A stretch of DNA of 14,392 nucleotides from Lichtheimia corymbifera B2541. Taxonomy: Eukaryota > Mucoromycota > Mucoromycetes > Mucorales > Lichtheimiaceae. Each line of letters starts with the position of its first letter. Within the stretch, counting starts at the first letter, position 1. Where the stretch lies: contig JNEU01000761.1 of NCBI GenBank assembly GCA_000697475.1, forward strand, positions 1 through 14,392, read 5' to 3'. The notes under the pieces are model-generated. The model was not told the origin of the DNA. It ran no database searches and was given only the letters and a program-made list of their open reading frames with translations. Below, piece by piece: positions 10,213-14,392 of the stretch. Made by a program: the position numbers and the translations under genes.

Positions 10213-10360
10213 GGAACTTACCGATAATCGGTAAGCGTTATCGATTTGGTGGCGAATCGGTAATGAATTTTCACGAATCGGTAATAGATTTCCGATAAGC
10301 GGTAAGCGTTATCGGTTTGGTGGCGAATCGGTAATACGTTGCCGATAATCGATAATCATA
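10213..10360. mobile_element. ATCGGTAA-rich inverted/direct repeat block, possible transposon end
   Basis: The 8-mer ATCGGTAA or near variants occur in both orientations at least eight times. TTACCGATAATCGGTAA forms a 17 bp palindrome at 10218-10234. A unit beginning CCGATAA(T/G)CGGTAAGCGTTA starts at 10221 and again at 10292, a 71 bp period, and both units contain GGTGGCGAATCGGTAAT. Dense motif arrays of this kind are typical of subterminal regions of hAT and related DNA transposons, where the transposase binds. The left edge coincides with the break in alpha copy 4. No transposase gene is attached, so assignment to a superfamily is inference. Confidence 0.5.
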
Positions 10361-10453
10361 TCAACAACTCCTCTTTTCCGCTTCTCGCCCCAAAATGACC
10401 CAGCTAGGTAAAACTGAAACAATGAGTTTCCCCCTCTAAATTCCCCCCTGAGA

Positions 10454-10491
10454 TGTATGTGTGTATGTGTGTGTGTATGTGTGTGTGTGTG
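10454..10491. repeat. GT/TGTA microsatellite
   Basis: About 38 bp of alternating GT interrupted by TGTATG steps. It lies in a 200 bp stretch (10361-10560) that otherwise shows no gene or repeat. Confidence 0.9.
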
Positions 10492-10603
10492 ATAAAAACG
10501 TATAACGAACAAGTCTGTGAGATTGCTGTTTACTCTGAATAAAATCATCCACATATTAAATGTAGGTTGGGTAGACGTCTGGAATAAGGAATGTAGAATC
10601 AGG

Positions 10604-10760
10604 TTTTAAGGTGCATGGGCACAAACCTTAAATTAAGCCTGCGTGGGCTTACGATCTATATATTAGGCTACTGATATATCAATCGTGAAAGGTGCGGCCG
10701 CCGCACTTTTTTTCAAAAGCCGCTGTCATATACAGAATTCTGAATGTCGGGGAGGTATTA
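10604..10760. repeat. Palindromic repeat, copy B
   Basis: Positions 10624-10666 align without gaps to 12757-12799 (offset 2133). Both contain AAACCTTA, TTAAGCC and the terminal ATCTATATATTAG, while the middle differs. Positions 10716-10755 match 12621-12660 (AAAAGCCG, then ACAGAATTCTGAATGTCGG) at roughly 85-90% by eye. The two parts are in the opposite relative order in copy A at 12621-12799. This suggests two units of the repeat family meeting here, or a circular permutation. Confidence 0.65.
10688..10713. other. GC-rich hairpin with T tract
   Basis: GTGCGGC (10692-10698), one base, then GCCGCAC (10700-10706) form a perfect 7 bp inverted repeat. Outward the stem extends through a G-T mismatch to AAA against TTT, and a run of T follows. 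In a bacterium this would pass for an intrinsic terminator. In this eukaryotic context it is better described as a junction-associated palindrome between two pieces of the copy B repeat. Confidence 0.6.
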
Positions 10761-10867
10761 AGGTATCTATTTTGCTTTCTACATGTGAGCCAAGGTTAAA
10801 TGCGCGAAGGCGACCAACATCTGCTTCTGTAGTCCAAAGTGTAAATAAGAGTCATTGGAATAGATGA

Positions 10868-11560
10868 ACATCGTACCATTCAATAAAGTACCATCCACTT
10901 GATCGAGAGCCATCACCATCATTTTTAAAACCACTCATCATTTGTCTTAGACCAAGCAATATCATCCTTCATTTATTCATTTAAAAAAGAATCATCTCAT
11001 CTACCTCATTATCATAAAGTGACCCACCTTGTTGCACTCCAACATCCAAGTCTTGCCATCCACAGAACCAATTAGCACCTGCATCAGATGTATTAGCCAT
11101 CATGCATTGAGATGCACACCCATTTCCACAGTTGAATTACCTGTTCCTTTGTATTTGTATCTTGCTGTCCATCCCTTTGAAAAACAAGTGACCCACCCAT
11201 CCAGTCACCTTGTTGTCTTCAAGAAAGCAACGCCACCTACCACGCATGTGAATAAGAATTGGATCCTCTCCACCATCATGGTAAAAAGACTCACCTTGTT
11301 GTCCTGTGTCATCAGATTCACATAGCCTGTTCTTTTGAAAAACGTGCGTTCCACTCATCCCCGGGATAAATTGATTCATCTTGCTGTCTTGTATAAAGTA
11401 ATGCCATCCACCAAGTACGATCCTGCATCGATGTGAAATAAGAATTGGGTCCATTCCGTCATCATGATAAAAAGACTCACCTTGTTGTCCTGTGTCATCC
11501 GATTTACACCGTCTGTTCCTTTGAAAAACAAGCGATCCACCCATCACCAAGTCAAAGACT
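10868..11560. repeat. Gamma block, copy 3
   Basis: After the inserted material the higher-order array resumes with gamma-type sequence. The conserved core lies near 11056-11130 (GCATCAGATGTATTAGCC at 11081, GAGATGCACACCCATTTCC). Two subunits have GACTCACCTTGTTGTCCTGT at 11288 and 11474, exactly 186 bp apart. A 161-codon minus-strand frame (11137-11622) spans both subunits and reads as an internal protein duplication (SDDTGQQGESFYHD occurs twice). Because 186 is divisible by three, a tandem DNA repeat alone can give this, and gamma copies 1 and 2 do not keep the frame. Confidence 0.72.
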
Positions 11561-12330
11561 TCGATCCATTTAGAAAAGAACCACCCGATCTCCATCTTCA
11601 TGATAAAAAGACACGCCTGCATCCAATCCTTTGCCTTGACAAATAAAAGAGTGAGCCTTTGCTATGGTTGTACATATATCCATTCCATCCATCACCATGG
11701 TGCCTGCCAAACAATTTACCTTGTTCGTGCAGTACATATATCGATAGCCAGAGAACCCGTTTGACGTATGCTGCTTGTAGTTGTATAATAGACCAATCCG
11801 GTGTCGAATAAAGAGCACGATTCAAGACGGCGAAAAGAAGACAAAGCTAATGACGGTTGCTGCAGTTGGCATTGAGAACAATGAGCGTTGTAGAAAAGAG
11901 TGGGTGGGTGGGTTGGTGGGTGAGTGGTATCAACAGAGCGTGTTATAATAGCGTCTGCTCTCGCCATGGCCTTGCGTTTGGCGTATACTTCTTGTTGGTT
12001 GTACTGTATAATAATCCCAGTCTGTGTCGAATAAAGAGCACGATTCCAGAAGACGAAGCTAATGACGGCTGCTGCAGTTGGCATTGAGAGCAACGAGAGT
12101 TGTAGAAAAGAGCAAGTGGGTGTGTGGTGGCAAACAAAGGGTGTGCTGTAATAGTGTCTGCACTCACCATGGACTTGGTGGTCAGTTGAATCGGACTAGA
12201 TCAAAGCAATCCTGGGCTTGCCATGGTGGTGAGAAGCGGGTCAATTGCACGCAGCTTGTAGATCGGGTTGAACATGGTAAAGCTGAACATGTTGAGAGGC
12301 GTAAAGGATAAAAGAAAAAAAGATGCAAGC
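11561..12330. repeat. Alpha block, copy 5
   Basis: The anchor CAAATAAAAG is at 11640. The ATGGCGTCTGCC segment is altered to CACCATGGTGCCTGCC (11694). As in copy 2, the GAGYGTTGTAGAAAAGAG segment appears twice (about 11885 and 12095), so part of the block is internally duplicated. The copy decays near 12330. Frames on both strands are short and shifted relative to the other copies. Confidence 0.75.
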
Positions 12331-12620
12331 GGAAGAGGAGCGAAAATTGAGAGGCGTTTGACAGGGTTACCATGAGGACACACACTTGCAGCATACCACG
12401 TGCATCTCGGTGCTCATCTCAACCTGATCTCGAGTGCTGTTACATGTTGTCTATCAAATAAAACCGTCAGCGTTCATTTTGGACGCAATCTCGATTGCAT
12501 GATCGAAAGTGTGCATTTGAAATACAATCAGTGTGATGAATCTACCCAGGTGTCGATGGTATGTAATAATGATGATGTTTTCAAGGAATAGGAACGAAAA
12601 AGAGAAAGAAAACATGTTGT
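12331..12620. other. Spacer with a weak plus-strand frame
   Basis: The left part resembles a decayed alpha-to-beta transition (GAGGACACACACTTGCAGCA, then CTCATCTCAACC). A 63-codon plus-strand frame (12400-12591) ends in GAATAG. It has a less low-complexity composition than other frames in the window, but I recognise no domain, and there is no supporting start context or splice signal I trust. I leave it uncalled. Confidence 0.4.
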
Positions 12621-12799
12621 AAAAGCCGATGTCCCATACAGAATTCTGAATGTCGGAGAAAGTGACGAGGTGACATACAGAATTCTGAATGTGTGCGTCG
12701 GGCGACTATAGGCACTCAGAATTCTGACGATTATACTATAGTCGCGCGACTATAAAAACCTTATTTTAAGCCCGCGACTATAGACAATCTATATATTAG
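12621..12799. repeat. Palindromic repeat, copy A, abutting the truncated transposase
   Basis: CAGAATTCTG, a perfect 10 bp palindrome, starts at 12639, 12678 and 12717, exactly 39 bp apart each time. The first two are embedded in CATACAGAATTCTGAATGT. GCGACTATA then occurs at 12702, 12746 and 12774, and inverted at 12737. The inverted and direct copies at 12737-12754 together make the 18 bp palindrome TATAGTCGCGCGACTATA. The block ends with ATCTATATATTAG (12787-12799), exactly where homology of the hAT reading frame stops. A related copy lies at 10604-10760. It has no coding capacity. Confidence 0.75.
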
Positions 12800-12800
12800 C

Positions 12801-13947
12801 CTGTAGTCCATCTTTGATGATTGCTTGAGCTGCGAGATTGAGTACATGTGCAATGCAAGGGATACGGTTTTCAATCGAGTCAAAGACTTGTGGTGTCACC
12901 ATCCCTTCAATGAATTGTGCCATTTTCTTCATATTGGATGCATTGTCTGTCGTAATCTAAAACTGCTTTGTGGCAAGTCCCATTGAACGTAGTATGGATA
13001 CAAAAGCGAAAGCAAGGTTTTGGCCGCTGTGTGTCCCAGTCAAAGGCTCCATACCAATCACAACTGATTGCTGCACCCAATCGCTATTGATGAAATGTGC
13101 TGTAACAGCTAGGAAAGGATCACTCCACTCTGAGGTCCAGCAGTCGAGAGTATACGCCAAGAACGGCTGTGAAGATAGCATCGCACTGATTTGCTCGAAT
13201 AAGGTCGCATGCTGGGCATTGATATCACGACGAATTGTCCTTGGGCTTGGAAGCTTCGCTGATGCGGGAGAAGGTGCAAGTTGTGCAAGAGTAATCAACC
13301 TCTGAAACGAGTCATTCTCAACGATGGTGAAAGGGAGTGATGCTGATATAACAAAATCGATGATTGCTGTGCGGTATTCCTCTTTGGTAAAATGTGGTTC
13401 ACCAGCTGCTCGGAAATACACCTGTATGCCCCTTGCTTGTGCATTCTTTTCTTTGACACTCCCATAAGTAGTAGACTCTGAAACATCATGCACTGATCTG
13501 ACGTGGTATAAAATGTTGCTTGTGGTGCCGCCGACACGTTTGTATTTACGCTGGCATATTTGCTCATTGTCAATCGGGTATTGGCAGACGAAGTATTGGC
13601 AGTTATCATCCTCAGAGTCCTCAACTTGAACCCAGCCATTTGCGAATATCCAGCTGCTGGAGCTCTTGGTACGCATTTTTGATTGACGTGTGCCACCAGC
13701 CTGCGAGTCACCTTCAGTAACATTGGATAGAGTGGATAAATCGGATTCAACACGACCAAAAGCTCCAGTAAGAATGGGTGCATTGGTTTGCGACATGGAT
13801 TCCTCGGCCTAATTGCTTATCTCATTAGACGCATGCAAGCACGATCGCTTAAGTAACACTTACACTTTCACCTAAGTCTGAGCTCTCGGGATCTGTATGG
13901 ACGCGGCGTTTACGCGTAGCTGCAACTGGTTCTGACACGGTGGACAT
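12801..13947 (-). pseudogene. hAT-superfamily transposase pseudogene, BED finger, truncated
   Basis: Intact hAT transposases cut and paste their own element in the nucleus. Exon 1 (13947-13864) encodes 28 residues starting MSTVSEPVAATRKRRVH, with a basic RKRR stretch that may be a nuclear signal. A 55 nt intron follows, and exon 2 starts at 13808. It joins in phase to the 279-codon open frame, giving 311 residues before the first stop. A BED-like finger lies near residues 80-135 (W, C-x9-C, H-x4-H). The first catalytic Asp is in YTLDCWTSEW, at about residue 250. TAG at 12957-12959 interrupts the frame. The next codons, still in frame, read ITTDNASNM (second catalytic Asp) and IPCIAHVLNL, both classic hAT motifs. 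Coding similarity ends at about 12801 against repeat copy A, so the C-terminal half, with the catalytic Glu and dimerisation region, is missing. Superfamily assignment is firm; the first exon is inferred. Confidence 0.9.
13809..13863 (-). other. Predicted 55 nt intron in the hAT transposase gene
   Basis: On the minus strand the donor is GTAAGT (13863-13858) and the acceptor is TTAG ending at 13809. A CTAAT branch-point-like sequence lies at 13828-13824, about 15 nt before the acceptor. The upstream exon ends on a codon boundary (GGT GAA AGT) and the downstream exon continues GCC GAG GAA TCC ATG in the transposase frame, so splicing is phase 0. The intron contains an in-frame TAA, so splicing would be required to use the upstream ATG. 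Confidence 0.7.
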
Positions 13948-14177
13948 ACTCGTTGTAGAAAATTGCCCAAGGATAGCAAACGATGTGTTGAAGATACAAG
14001 ATCAGTAAATAAAACAAAAGGGAAGCAGATATGAGTGTGAGTGTGATGGTGTAAATCAAGCATGCTTTATATTACTTTTACATCCCAAAGATTTTCCCAT
14101 AGCATGCAGTGCACTGCAACAAGCGATGTTTGGTACACATGAGTGGCTTCCAGAGGAGTACATGAATTTTTTGGGTA
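13948..14177. other. 5' flank of the transposase gene, no gene seen
   Basis: Overlapping minus-strand frames of 63, 71 and 86 codons cover this stretch, but none has a recognisable domain and one is only the out-of-frame reading of exon 1. It is best read as the leader and promoter region of the hAT element. Confidence 0.5.
14065..14071 (-). promoter_or_regulatory. Possible TATA-like box for the transposase gene
   Basis: On the minus strand TATAAAG lies about 118 nt upstream of the inferred ATG at 13947. A pyrimidine-rich stretch (minus-strand reading of 14003-14027) lies between them, as is common ahead of fungal start codons. This is a weak, position-based call. Confidence 0.25.
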
Positions 14178-14343
14178 CCTTATTGTAGTTTTGTGATTGA
14201 ATCGCCGTGTGAAATTCAATCTCACGCAGTACTTCTCGCAGGTACAATAAGGAAAAGCAGTACTGGTACAATAACGAAAAACCGTCTCGAGCTCATTACC
14301 ATAATGGTGCTCTTTTATTGTAATCACCTACCATTTTATTGTA
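14178..14343. repeat. Five TTATTGTA/TACAATAA motifs, possible subterminal sites
   Basis: TTATTGTA occurs at 14180-14187, 14315-14322 and 14336-14343, and the inverted form TACAATAA at 14243-14250 and 14267-14274. The last two direct copies belong to a 21 bp tandem duplication (TTTTATTGTAATCACCTACCA at 14313 and 14334). The CCTTATTGTA / TACAATAAGG pair gives a 10 bp inverted repeat. Clustered short motifs upstream of a hAT transposase gene fit subterminal transposase-binding sites. The element's terminal inverted repeat is not seen and may lie beyond the window. Confidence 0.45.
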
Positions 14344-14392
14344 ATCACCTACCATAAATGAAGTGTTTTGTTGTAGCGCAGTCATGGATCTA

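Noticed and set aside
10688..10713. Intrinsic transcription terminator
   Set aside because: The shape fits a bacterial terminator, but the context is eukaryotic and no gene precedes it.
11137..11622. 161-codon minus-strand frame with an apparent protein duplication
   Set aside because: The duplication follows from the 186 bp DNA repeat, which is divisible by three. Gamma copies 1 and 2 do not preserve the frame.
12400..12591. 63-codon plus-strand frame considered as the 3' end of a gene
   Set aside because: The composition is somewhat protein-like, but there is no domain, no splice evidence and a decayed-repeat left part, so it was not called.
12957..12959. TAG as a reassigned sense codon or intron acceptor
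   Set aside because: The gene is independently truncated, so a dead copy explains the stop. An upstream donor giving a short intron would remove normally conserved residues (SILRSMGL).
14056..14327. Two overlapping minus-strand frames of 71 and 86 codons
   Set aside because: They lie in the 5' flank of the transposase gene, overlap each other in different frames and show no recognised motif.

Overview
This window looks like a repeat-dominated eukaryotic segment, most probably fungal. The only gene I can support is a broken hAT-superfamily DNA transposase on the minus strand at the right end. It shows a short (55 nt) GT-AG intron with a CTAAT branch-point-like sequence, which fits a fungal genome. 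No bacterial gene architecture, tRNA, rRNA or CRISPR array was recognised. The lineage is inferred and cannot be fixed from these data.

Layout. Positions 1-480 are AT-rich with nothing recognisable beyond a short direct repeat. Positions 481-2935 are a chain of unrelated tandem repeats: a roughly 10-11 bp repeat, degenerate CATCAAC/CATCAAG sequence, six near-identical 92 bp units, seven roughly 98 bp units each able to form a small hairpin, and a 229 bp direct duplication. Positions 3036-3122 hold a short AATGACCGAA array.

Positions about 3180-12330 form one large higher-order repeat. Three block types, called alpha, beta and gamma here, recur in the same orientation. Alpha occurs five times, with its CAAATAAAAG anchor at 3638, 5791, 8015, 9705 and 11640. 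No single reading frame survives in all copies, so I treat the array as non-coding or long decayed. It is interrupted by a segment of different repeats ending in a 42-base poly(A) run (8511-9607), and by inserted material at 10213-10867. That inserted material holds an ATCGGTAA-rich block, a GT microsatellite, a GC-rich hairpin and a small palindromic repeat.

Positions 12621-12799 hold a second copy of that palindromic repeat: three CAGAATTCTG palindromes exactly 39 bp apart, then four GCGACTATA motifs, two of which form an 18 bp palindrome. Its end, ATCTATATATTAG, abuts the truncated hAT reading frame at about 12800.

The hAT gene (13947 down to about 12801) has a newly inferred first exon, a BED-type zinc finger and the first catalytic Asp. 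It then has an in-frame TAG just before the segment carrying the second catalytic Asp, and it is cut off before the C-terminal half. Upstream of it, at 14178-14343, lie five copies of TTATTGTA/TACAATAA that could be subterminal transposase-binding sites. I see no multi-gene system; the window reads as satellite-like DNA colonised by DNA transposons.
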